A DNA stretch of 64,000 bases from Alphaproteobacteria bacterium (GTDB lineage: Bacteria > Pseudomonadota > Alphaproteobacteria > Acetobacterales > Acetobacteraceae), in assembly GCA_026400815.1 (NCBI GenBank), contig JAPLOI010000063.1, forward strand, positions 1-64,000, given 5' to 3'. This document shows positions 11,143 to 18,290 of the stretch, piece after piece. Position numbers and translations under genes: made by a program. Under the pieces are notes generated by a model that was not told the DNA's origin, made no database searches, and saw only the letters and a program-made list of their open reading frames with translations. Position 1 is the stretch's first letter; the number at the start of each line of letters is the position of its first letter.

Positions 11143-11813
11143 CGGCCGGGTTTCGGCTGGGCCCCGCCATTGCCCCTTGGGGTGGTGGCGGGGTTTCTGT
11201 GTATGGAATGGTTTATAAACGCAACAAATTCGGCGTGACTTGGCGTTGTCGCGCAGGGGTGGTTTCGAACCGGGGGCGAGCGGGCGCGGGCGCCAGGGCG
11301 GTGGCGGGAATGGGGGTGGGCGCGCGGACGCGCGATGGGATCTGGATAGGGCGGGGGTGGCCGTTCGGTCGGGCTGGGCGGCGTGAGGCTCGGCCGTGAG
11401 GCCGGTGGCGTCGGGCGTGTGGCGTTGACGGCGGGCCGGGCGTGGCTGGCGTGGGGCCGGTACGGGCGTGCGGAAGATGTGTGGCGGGCGGGTTCCGCAG
11501 GGAAGGTCATGTCGAGGAAGGACGGGCGCAGGAGTTCCAACAGCCAGGCGAGCGGGGCGAAGGGCTGGGGGGCGGGAGCCGGACGCGGGGCGGGTGGGAC
11601 GGTGGGGGCCGCACGGGGTGCGGGCGGCGGGGGGAGGGTGCCGGACTGCCATTTCTCGAACAGGTCGAGCAGTGCGGCGAGGGCGCGGGCCAGGGCGGCG
11701 TGGCCGGCGGCGATGAGGGGGGCGAGCAGGAGGTCGCGGGCGCGCAGGGCCAGGCTGCGGGCGGAGTCCTCCCGTGACGCCTGGGGCGCCGGGGGGAGGA
11801 GGGGTGATGACAT
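10968..11813 (-). CDS. Proline/arginine-rich protein of unknown function, leaderless-type start
   Basis: Not recognised as a characterised family. I choose the ATG at 11813 (MSSPLLPPAPQ) because it lies exactly 7 nt after a good -10 box. The first ~70 residues have a hydrophobic alanine/leucine-rich helix (LALRARDLLLAPLIAAGHAA) followed by LFEKWQSGTLPPPP; the rest is dominated by Pro, Arg, His and Ala. The open frame gives 281 aa, but its last ~60 codons run antisense into the MFS gene, so the true C-terminus may be shorter. The protein at 55354-55949 has the same WQxGTLP motif and the same promoter geometry. Confidence 0.5.
   Translation of the reverse strand: MSSPLLPPAPQASREDSARSLALRARDLLLAPLIAAGHAALARALAALLDLFEKWQSGTLPPPPAPRAAPTVPPAPRPAPAPQPFAPLAWLLELLRPSFLDMTFPAEPARHTSSARPYRPHASHARPAVNATRPTPPASRPSLTPPSPTERPPPPYPDPIARPRAHPHSRHRPGARARSPPVRNHPCATTPSHAEFVAFINHSIHRNPATTPRGNGGAQPKPGRYSLIVFSSLPACSGTISHTPSAISTMKTGMHRNATAKDPVDCCSATVTNGHSTKPTK
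11162..11196 (+). terminator. Stem-loop terminator after the MFS gene
   Basis: CCCCGCCA (11162-11169) pairs with TGGCGGGG (11186-11193), with an inner CCCC-TT-GGGG stem, and is followed by TTT. It starts 19 bases after the MFS stop. The T-tract is short, so termination may be partial. Confidence 0.6.
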
Positions 11814-11820
11814 GATTTTT

Positions 11821-11849
11821 TTACTAACAGACATTCCGGGCGATGCCAA
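11821..11849 (-). promoter_or_regulatory. Sigma-70-like promoter giving a leaderless mRNA
   Basis: On the - strand: TTGGCA (-35, 11844-11849), a 17-nt spacer, TAGTAA (-10, 11821-11826), 7 nt, then the ATG at 11813. The initiation point would fall at or next to the start codon. An A-tract (AAAAAAATCT, complement of 11870-11879) lies 20 bases upstream of the -35 box. The same arrangement occurs at 55957-55985. Confidence 0.6.
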
Positions 11850-11931
11850 GGAAAAAATGCGTTTCATGAAGATTTTTTTGGGGCGGATAGCTGGCCGGGA
11901 TAAGGTTTGCGAGCAGCAACGGGAGGCGGGT

Positions 11932-12693
11932 GTGGCGGGACGGTTTGTTTGGCATGAGCTGATGACAGCGGACGCGCCGGCGGCGGCGCCGTTCTACGCC
12001 GAGGTGGTGGGCTGGACGACCCAGGCGGGCATGAACCCCGAGATGGAGTACACCTTGCTGCTGGCCGGAGACCGGCAGGCGGCAGGGCTGATGGCGCTGA
12101 CCGACCAGGCGAAGGCGGGCGGGGCGGCGCCGGGGTGGACCGGGTATGTGGCGGTGGATGACGTGGATGCCGGCGCGGCGCGGGCGGTTTCGCTGGGCGG
12201 GACGGTGTGCATGCCGCCGATGGATATTCCTGGGGTGGGGCGCTTCGCGGTGGTGGCGGACCCGCAGGGGGCCGTGATCGCGCTGTTCGGCGATGACGGG
12301 GAGATGCCGTCGGCGCCGATGATGACGCCGGGGACGGTGGGGTGGAACGAGCTGATGGCGGCCGACATGCCGAGCGCGTGGCCGTTCTATGAGGCGATGT
12401 TCGGGTGGGTGAAGGGGGATGCGCTGGATATGGGGGCGATGGGGACCTACCAGCTGTTCTCGGCCGAGGGCGTGGTGTGCGGGGGGATGATGACGAAGCC
12501 GACGGAGGTGCCGGTTCCTTGCTGGGCATATTACTTCGCGGTGGAGGATATCGATGCGGCGCTGGCGCGGGCCACGGAGCGGGGGGCGCGGGTGATGAAC
12601 GGGCCGATGGAGGTGCCGGGCGGCGCCTGGGTGCTGCAGGCGTTGGACCCGCAGGGGGCTTTCTTTGCGCTGGTGGGGATGCGGGCAAGGTAG
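11932..12693 (+). CDS. Two-domain VOC (glyoxalase/bleomycin-resistance fold) protein
   Basis: 253 aa from GTG 11932, with GGGAGGCGGG as ribosome-binding site; upstream in-frame ATGs lie in the promoter region of the divergent proline-rich gene. Two similar VOC modules: residues ~5-120 (FVWHELMTADAPAAAPFYAEV ... DPQGAVIALF) and ~130-250 (GWNELMAADMPSAWPFYEAM ... DPQGAFFALV). This tandem form is typical of 27-kDa antigen/glyoxalase-like proteins of unknown substrate. The metal-ligand pattern of true glyoxalase I is not obvious. Confidence 0.85.
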   Translation: MAGRFVWHELMTADAPAAAPFYAEVVGWTTQAGMNPEMEYTLLLAGDRQAAGLMALTDQAKAGGAAPGWTGYVAVDDVDAGAARAVSLGGTVCMPPMDIPGVGRFAVVADPQGAVIALFGDDGEMPSAPMMTPGTVGWNELMAADMPSAWPFYEAMFGWVKGDALDMGAMGTYQLFSAEGVVCGGMMTKPTEVPVPCWAYYFAVEDIDAALARATERGARVMNGPMEVPGGAWVLQALDPQGAFFALVGMRAR

Positions 12694-12773
12694 GCTCGCA
12701 CCCGGGCGGGGCTATCGCGCCCCGTTGAGGGTGTGCTGTTGTCGAAGTGATATAATCATCCGCCCTGCGCGGC

Positions 12774-14795
12774 ATGAACAGGGCCGGACTCAGCGACGTG
12801 TATCGAAACTCGTATCTCGGTCATATCGACACGCTGCGGGCGATCGCGGTCGTGGCCGTGGTTCTCTACCACCTCGATCCCCGGCTGCTGCCGGGCGGCT
12901 TTGTTGGGGTGGACGTGTTCTTCGTCATCTCCGGCTACATTGTCAGCCGGTCCGTCAGCCACATGGGCGGGGCCTCGTTCCTGGGCTTCGTGACCCAGTT
13001 CTATGCCCGCCGGCTGCTGCGGATCGTGCCGGCGCTGGCGGTCTGCCTGGTGGCAGTGACGCTGCTGACGGTGATGTTCATCCCCTACGCCTGGCTCAGC
13101 GGCACCAGCCAGCGCACCGGGCTGGCGGCGTTCTTCGGGTTCAGCAACCTTGTGCTGCTCTCGACCGCTTCGGATTATTTCTCGCCGCGCTCGGAGTTCA
13201 ACAGCTTCACCCACACCTGGTCGCTGGGCGTGGAGGAGCAGTACTACCTGGTCTTCCCGTTCCTGTTCTTCTTCTGGTTGCGCGGCCGGCGCTGGCTGGC
13301 CACGGCGCTGTTCGGGCTGGCGGCGGTGGCTTCGTTCGCGTTGGCGGCGATGGCTGCGGAGCCGGTGCGGGCGTTTTTCCTGCTGCAGTTCCGGTTCTGG
13401 GAGCTGGCGGCCGGGGCCTTGCTGTTCCTGCTGGCCGAGCACCGTGCACCGATCCGCCATGCGCTGCCGGTGGCGTGGCTGTCGCTGGCGCTGCTGGCCG
13501 TGGCGCTGGCCACCGCATCGCCTGGCAGCACGCCATTCCCCGGTGCGGTGCTGCCGGTGCTGGGCACGCTGGGGGTGATCCTGTCCTTCCGGGCGTTGCC
13601 CGAGGCTTCCCGGCTGCGGCGCGGCTTTGCGCACCCGGTGCCCACCTATCTCGGCCGCATCTCCTATTCGCTGTACCTGTGGCACTGGCCGGTGTTCGTG
13701 CTGTTCCGCTGGACCGTTGGGCTGGAGGGGGCGGTGCCGATGGCCGCGGCCGCGGTGGTGAGCGTGGGAGCTGCGGCGCTGTCATACCGCTGGGTGGAGA
13801 CGCCTGCGCGCCGGTCGCCGATGATGTTGCGGCTGCCGCGCCCCTGGGTGGTGGCGGCCGGGGTGGGGGTGCTGCTGGTGGGGTGGGGCGCGGCCTCTGG
13901 CATCTGGTCGCTGCGGCCGGTGGTTTCCCTTTCGACGGTCAATCGCAACGCGGGCGAGTGGTTCGGCGGCCCGCACCGTGGCGCCGGCGGCTGCCGGGTG
14001 GCTGGCACGTCGTTTCCCGTGCTGCATGGGGCCGGTGCGCGCCTGGCCCGCATCGGCTGCGAGGAGCCGGCCACGCTGGCGCGCCGTATCTTCGTGGTGG
14101 GGGATTCGCACGCCTTTGCCTACGAGACGATGCTGCGCCAGCTGGTGCTGGAAACCGGCGCGCGGGTGGACCTGATGTCCGCCGGGGGCTGCGGCGTGCT
14201 GGGGCTGGTGGAGGAGCCCAGCGCCACCTGCCGCGCCTTCGAGGAGGCCGCGATGGCCGCCGTGCTGGCCACGGCGGCGCCTGGGGACGTGCTGTTCTTG
14301 CCGGCGCTGCGGGTGCCGCGGATTGCGGACCAGTTCGTTCTGCTGGGCGAGGCGGCGGCGCGGGTGCGGGTGGCGGATCCGGCGACGGCGGCGCGGCGCG
14401 TGCGGCAGGCCGAGGCGTTCGCGGGGCTGGCGGCGCGCCTGGCCGAGCGCGGCGTGGTGTTGGTTCTGGAAGCGCCGCTGCCGGTGTTCGCCGCACCGGC
14501 GTTCCGCTGTGCGGACTGGTTCAACCGGGCCAACCCGATCTGCGCCGGCGGGTTGGCGATGCCGCGCGCCACCGTGGAGGTGTTGCGCGCGCCGGTGCTG
14601 GAGACCTTTGCGCGCCTGGGTGCGGCGGTGCCGGGGCTGCGCGTGTGGGACCCGCTGCCGGAGCTTTGCCCTGGCGAGACGTGCCACGCCGTGCGGGACG
14701 GGCGGCCGCTGTTCTTCGACGGCGACCATCTCAGCAGCCTTGGCAACCGGGTGCTGGTGCCGTCGTTTGCGCGGCTGCTCGCCGGGCTGCCTTAG
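12774..14795 (+). CDS. OafA/YrhL-type acyltransferase with C-terminal SGNH domain
   Basis: Membrane enzyme that O-acylates surface polysaccharide or peptidoglycan. 673 aa. Residues ~15-365 form the acyltransferase-3 domain with about ten membrane segments (YLGHIDTLRAIAVVAVVLYH with the catalytic His, GVDVFFVISGYI, HTWSLGVEEQYY, SYSLYLWHWPVF). After a last membrane helix, an SGNH module follows, with the nucleophile block VVGDSHA near residue 442 and the D-H pair in FFDGDHLS near 649. The two-domain layout matches OafA and OatA relatives. No polysaccharide genes adjoin it, so the acceptor is unknown. Confidence 0.93.
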   Translation: MNRAGLSDVYRNSYLGHIDTLRAIAVVAVVLYHLDPRLLPGGFVGVDVFFVISGYIVSRSVSHMGGASFLGFVTQFYARRLLRIVPALAVCLVAVTLLTVMFIPYAWLSGTSQRTGLAAFFGFSNLVLLSTASDYFSPRSEFNSFTHTWSLGVEEQYYLVFPFLFFFWLRGRRWLATALFGLAAVASFALAAMAAEPVRAFFLLQFRFWELAAGALLFLLAEHRAPIRHALPVAWLSLALLAVALATASPGSTPFPGAVLPVLGTLGVILSFRALPEASRLRRGFAHPVPTYLGRISYSLYLWHWPVFVLFRWTVGLEGAVPMAAAAVVSVGAAALSYRWVETPARRSPMMLRLPRPWVVAAGVGVLLVGWGAASGIWSLRPVVSLSTVNRNAGEWFGGPHRGAGGCRVAGTSFPVLHGAGARLARIGCEEPATLARRIFVVGDSHAFAYETMLRQLVLETGARVDLMSAGGCGVLGLVEEPSATCRAFEEAAMAAVLATAAPGDVLFLPALRVPRIADQFVLLGEAAARVRVADPATAARRVRQAEAFAGLAARLAERGVVLVLEAPLPVFAAPAFRCADWFNRANPICAGGLAMPRATVEVLRAPVLETFARLGAAVPGLRVWDPLPELCPGETCHAVRDGRPLFFDGDHLSSLGNRVLVPSFARLLAGLP

Positions 14796-14841
14796 AGCAA
14801 CAGCCCATCAGGCGGAATCGTCTGGTGGGCTAAAGTTGCTC
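14795..14841. repeat. Long imperfect hairpin between convergent genes
   Basis: GAGCAAC plus AGCCCATCAG (14795-14811) pairs with CTGGTGGGCT plus GTTGCTC (14822-14841) in a 17-bp stem with one G-U pair and a 3-base AAA bulge, loop GCGGAATCGT. It overlaps the acyltransferase stop codon and faces the CoA-transferase gene from the other strand. It could end both transcripts but has no T-run. It looks like an interspersed palindrome; only this copy is in the window. Confidence 0.6.
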
Positions 14842-14904
14842 GCTCAAACAAAGAGCTAGGTCGTTGGCCGACCGCCTATCAGGTTGGCTATCGCTCTAGC
14901 CGGG

Positions 14905-16044
14905 CTATCGCGGGCCGAGCACGCTTTCGGTGTGCTCGCCGAGGGCGGGGGCGCCCTTCTCGTAGGCGGGGCGTTGGCCGTTGAAGCTGACGGGCAGGCC
15001 GATGGTTTGCAGGGTGTGGCCGGGGAGGGTTTGCAGGATGCCCAGCGCTTCGGTTTGGGGGTGGGTGACGACCTGGTCCAGGGTTTGGACGGGGCCGCAG
15101 GGGACGCCGACGGCTTCCAGCTTTTCCTGCCAGTGGCTGCGGGTTTGCGTGGCAAGCGCGGCGGAGAGGATGGGGATGAGGGTTTCGCGGTGTTCGACGC
15201 GGCCGGCGTTTTTCGTGAAGCGGGGGTCGTCGGCCAGTTCGGGTTGGCCGATCACGCCGCAGACCTTGCGGAAGAGGTTGTCGTTGCCGGAGGCGACCAT
15301 GAGGTGGCCGTCGGAGCAGGGGAAGGCCTGGTAGGGGACGATCATGCCGACGCCGGAGCCGGTGCGCTTGGGCAGGACCTGGCTGGCGATGTAGTCGGCC
15401 AGCGGGATGGCCATCCAGGCGCAGGAGGTCTCGTAGAGCGAGGTATCGACGATGCCGCCCTTGCCGGTGCGGGCGCGTTCGGCGTGGGCGGCGAGGATGC
15501 CGATGACGGTCCACATGCCGGTGGCGAGATCCATGATGGAGACGGGGACGCGCACGGGGGGGCGGCCGTCTTCGCCGAGCATGGACATGAGGCCGCCGAA
15601 GGCCTGCATCAGCGGGTCGTAGCCTGGCAGGGCGCTGAGCGGGCCGGTGCGGCCGAAGGCGCCGATGTTGCAGAAGATGAGAGAGGGTTTTTCGGCCAGG
15701 AGGCCCTCGGCGCCGAGGCCGAGTTTTTCCAGGGCGCCGGGCTTCAGGTTGTGGAGGACGACGTCCATCTCATCGAGGATCAGGGCGCGGACCTTGGTGC
15801 GGGTGGCATCGTCTGACAGGTCGGCGGCGATGCCGCGCTTGTGGCGGTTCATGCTGTGGAAGACGGTGGAGGTGCCCTCGACGAAGGGAGGGCCCCAGCC
15901 GCGGGCGTAGTCTCCGGCGCCGGGGTTTTCGAGCTTGATGACGTCGGCGCCGAGTTCGGCCAGGACCATGCCGGCATAGGGGGCGGCGATGGAGTGGCCG
16001 ATTTCCAGCACCTTCAGGCCGGCGAGCGGCTTGGTCGACGACAT
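14905..16044 (-). CDS. Class III CoA-transferase (CaiB/BaiF family)
   Basis: Moves CoA between carboxylic acids, usually to activate a substrate for degradation. 379 aa. Family features: N-terminal LAGLKVLEIGHSIAAPYAGM, NLKPGALEKLGL, and the catalytic Asp in VSIMDLATGMW (around residue 170), which forms the aspartyl-CoA anhydride. The C-terminal GVPCGPVQTLDQV also fits. It is divergent from the acyl-CoA dehydrogenase at 16154, and the two may share a promoter region and a pathway. Substrate unknown; formyl-CoA, succinyl-CoA and crotonobetainyl-CoA enzymes all look alike at this level. Confidence 0.92.
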   Translation of the reverse strand: MSSTKPLAGLKVLEIGHSIAAPYAGMVLAELGADVIKLENPGAGDYARGWGPPFVEGTSTVFHSMNRHKRGIAADLSDDATRTKVRALILDEMDVVLHNLKPGALEKLGLGAEGLLAEKPSLIFCNIGAFGRTGPLSALPGYDPLMQAFGGLMSMLGEDGRPPVRVPVSIMDLATGMWTVIGILAAHAERARTGKGGIVDTSLYETSCAWMAIPLADYIASQVLPKRTGSGVGMIVPYQAFPCSDGHLMVASGNDNLFRKVCGVIGQPELADDPRFTKNAGRVEHRETLIPILSAALATQTRSHWQEKLEAVGVPCGPVQTLDQVVTHPQTEALGILQTLPGHTLQTIGLPVSFNGQRPAYEKGAPALGEHTESVLGPR

Positions 16045-16153
16045 CTGCGTTCCCTCCGAGTCTCGTGGCGGAGGCTAGGCAGGGTGGGGAGGGGGGTCAA
16101 CGAGGGTTGCCCCTTTTCCGGAGTGGCCATATGCCGGGGGAACGACGGAGGAG

Positions 16154-17347
16154 ATGGTGATGGACGCGGAACAGGCTGACCTGACGATGGTGCCGGCGGG
16201 CAATGACTATCCGGAGCTGCGCGAGGGTATCCAGCGCATCTGCGCGAAATATCCTGGCGAATACTGGCGCGGGCTTGAGGAGCGCGAAGCGTATCCGACG
16301 GCGTTCATCACGGAGCTGACCGAGGCGGGGTATCTGGCGGCGCTGATTCCGGAGGAGTACGGCGGGACCGGGCTGCCGCTGCGGGCGGCGGCGGTGATCC
16401 TGGAGGAGATCAATGCCTCCGGCTGCACGGCCAGCCAGGGGCATGCCCAAATGTATATCATGGGCACTTTGCTGCGGCATGGGTCGGCGGAGCAGAAGAA
16501 GACGTATCTGCCGAAGATCGCCACCGGGGAGCTGCGGCTGCAGGCCTTCGGGGTGACGGAGCCGACGAGCGGGACGGATACGACCTCGCTGCGCACGCGG
16601 GCGGTGCGGGATGGCGATTCCTATGTGGTGAACGGGCAGAAGGTTTGGACCTCGCGCGCTGCGCATTCCGATCTGCTGCTGCTGCTGGCGCGGACGACGC
16701 CGCTGGATCATGTGGCCAAGAAATCCGACGGGTTGAGCGTGTTCCTGGTGGATATGCGCGAGGCCGTTGGGAACGGGCTGGAGATCCGGCCGATCAAGGC
16801 GATGATCAACCACAACACGACCGAGCTGTTCTTCGACAATCTGCGGATTCCGGCCGATAGCCTGATCGGGCAGGAGGGCAGGGGGTTCCGGTACATTCTC
16901 GACGGGATGAATGCCGAGCGGATCCTGGTGGCGAGCGAGTGCGTGGGGGACGGGAAGTGGTTCGTGAAGAAATCCGTCGCCTATGCCAATGAGCGGCAGG
17001 TGTTCGGGCGGCCGATCGGGCAGAACCAGGGGGTGCAGTTTCCGATCGCGCGGGCCTGGGCGGAGCTGGAGGCGGCGGACATGATCTGCCGGCGGGCGGC
17101 CGCACTTTTCGAGGCCGGAAAGGACTGCGGCGCGGATGCCAACATCGCCAAAATGCTGGCGAGCGAGGCGACCTGGAAGGCGGCCGAGGCGGCGATGCAG
17201 ACGCATGGCGGGTTCAGCTACGCGCGGGAATACGACATCGAGCGGAAGTGGCGCGAGGCGCGGCTGTACCAGATCGCGCCGATCTCCACGAACCTGGTGC
17301 TGAGCTATGTGGGGCAGCATGTGCTGGGGATGGCGCGGAGTTTCTAG
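16154..17347 (+). CDS. Acyl-CoA dehydrogenase
   Basis: FAD enzyme making a 2,3-double bond in an acyl-CoA. 397 aa (ATG 16154; 16160 also possible). Seen: FGVTEPTSGTDTTSLRT, NGQKVWTSRA, the flavin segment GRGFRYILDGMNAERI, and the C-terminal QTHGGFSYAREYDIERKWREARL. The usual IYEGT motif, whose Glu is the base in medium/short-chain enzymes, reads IAPIST here, so the base must lie elsewhere or the substrate class differs. It is divergent from a CoA-transferase, and a three-stem repeat follows the stop by seven bases. Confidence 0.92.
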   Translation: MVMDAEQADLTMVPAGNDYPELREGIQRICAKYPGEYWRGLEEREAYPTAFITELTEAGYLAALIPEEYGGTGLPLRAAAVILEEINASGCTASQGHAQMYIMGTLLRHGSAEQKKTYLPKIATGELRLQAFGVTEPTSGTDTTSLRTRAVRDGDSYVVNGQKVWTSRAAHSDLLLLLARTTPLDHVAKKSDGLSVFLVDMREAVGNGLEIRPIKAMINHNTTELFFDNLRIPADSLIGQEGRGFRYILDGMNAERILVASECVGDGKWFVKKSVAYANERQVFGRPIGQNQGVQFPIARAWAELEAADMICRRAAALFEAGKDCGADANIAKMLASEATWKAAEAAMQTHGGFSYAREYDIERKWREARLYQIAPISTNLVLSYVGQHVLGMARSF

Positions 17348-17354
17348 GGAAAAA

Positions 17355-17475
17355 GAGTCTTCTTTTTCTGAAGAAAAAGAAGCAAAAAGACTTCTCTGAC
17401 TTTGCGCCCGTTTCCCCAGGGAAACCAGGCGCAAATTCACAAAAGTTTTTTGGTTCTTTTTTTCAAAAAAGAACC
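17355..17475 (+). repeat. AT-rich three-stem intergenic repeat, copy 1
   Basis: Stem A: CTTCTTTTTCT (17359-17369) with its exact complement at 17372-17382. Central stem: TTTGCGCC (17401-17408) with GGCGCAAA (17428-17435), enclosing GTTTCCC/GGGAAAC. Stem B: GGTTCTTTTTT (17452-17462) with AAAAAAGAACC (17465-17475). CAAAAAGACTT (17383-17393) can also pair with AAGTTTTTTG (17443-17452) around the centre. It starts seven bases after the acyl-CoA dehydrogenase stop. Confidence 0.85.
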
Positions 17476-17567
17476 GCTTTCTTGATTCTGTCCTCGGCTT
17501 GCCGATTTCCGTTGCGCTTCGGTGCCGTGCTGCGCTGCACTGGCGTGGGCGGATGGGAGTGCGGGGC

Positions 17568-18290
17568 ATGCGGCGGCGCGCGGTTCTGGCGGCGGGTGGC
17601 GCCTTGGCGCTGGGCGGCAGGGCGCGTGCGGAAGGGGCAGGGCCCGTCGATCTGTTGCTCGTACTGGCGGTGGATGTGAGCCGGTCCATTGACGAGGAGG
17701 AGGCGCGGCTGCAGCGCGAGGGCTACCAGGCGGCGATGATGGACCCGCAGGTGGTGGCGGCGATCACCGGGGGGCCGGCGGGGGCCATTGCGGTGGCGTA
17801 TCTGGAATGGGCGGGGATCCAGTATCAGCGGGTGGTGATCCCGTGGGTGCGGTTGGGGTCGGCGGCCGAGTGTGCTGGGTGGTCGGCGCGGTTGGGGCGG
17901 GCGTCTCGGGACAGCATGAGCTGGACGAGCATTTCCGGGGCGTTGATCGCGGCCGGGCGGGCGCTGGAGGAGTGCCCGTTTTTGGCGACGCGGCGGGTGA
18001 TCGATGTTTCCGGCGATGGGGTGAACAATTCCGGGCCACCGCCCGAGGTGATCCGCGATGTGTTGGTGCGGGATGGGGTGGTGATCAACGGGCTGCCGAT
18101 CGTGAACGACCGGCCGAATTTTGGCCGGGCGCCGGAGCAGGATCTGGAGGAGCATTATCGGGAGCGGGTGATCGGGGGCGAGGGCGCGTTCCTGGTGGTG
18201 GCGGAGGATTTCGAGAAATTCGGCGCGGCGGTGCGGCGCAAGTTGATGACGGAGATCGCGGGGGTGGCGGGGCCTGCGCGGCTAGGCTGA
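17568..18290 (+). CDS. Exported DUF1194 protein with von Willebrand A-like fold
   Basis: 240 aa from ATG 17568, chosen because it opens a clean export signal (MRRRAVLAAGGALALGGRARA); earlier in-frame ATGs (17499, 17553) would bury it. The mature part begins VDLLLVLAVDVSRSID, a MIDAS-type DxSxS metal site of the vWA fold, and continues with RRVIDVSGDGVNNSG. The family is common in alphaproteobacteria and its role is not known; the fold suggests Mg-dependent protein binding in the periplasm. It converges with the mmgE/prpD-like gene, and the ends overlap by nine bases. Confidence 0.85.
   Translation: MRRRAVLAAGGALALGGRARAEGAGPVDLLLVLAVDVSRSIDEEEARLQREGYQAAMMDPQVVAAITGGPAGAIAVAYLEWAGIQYQRVVIPWVRLGSAAECAGWSARLGRASRDSMSWTSISGALIAAGRALEECPFLATRRVIDVSGDGVNNSGPPPEVIRDVLVRDGVVINGLPIVNDRPNFGRAPEQDLEEHYRERVIGGEGAFLVVAEDFEKFGAAVRRKLMTEIAGVAGPARLG

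Noticed and set aside
9394-11652. 752-codon open frame on the - strand
   Set aside because: Antisense to the MFS transporter; Pro/Arg/His-rich with no domain. The convincing - strand start here is the ATG at 11813 in another frame.
12665-14833. 722-codon open frame on the + strand overlapping the acyltransferase
   Set aside because: Same strand, wrong frame: the 12774 frame has all OafA and SGNH motifs, this one only Gly/Ala/Arg runs.
14842-14904. Possible tRNA in the gap after the acyltransferase
   Set aside because: Short stems (GGTCG/CGACC, AGAGC/GCTCT) are present, but no cloverleaf, T-loop or anticodon arm can be made.
17355-17475. Simple rho-independent terminator as the full explanation of the repeat
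   Set aside because: Stem A lacks a following T-run, three stems occur in fixed order, and the length (112-168 bases) far exceeds a terminator. A termination function is still possible, but not sufficient.
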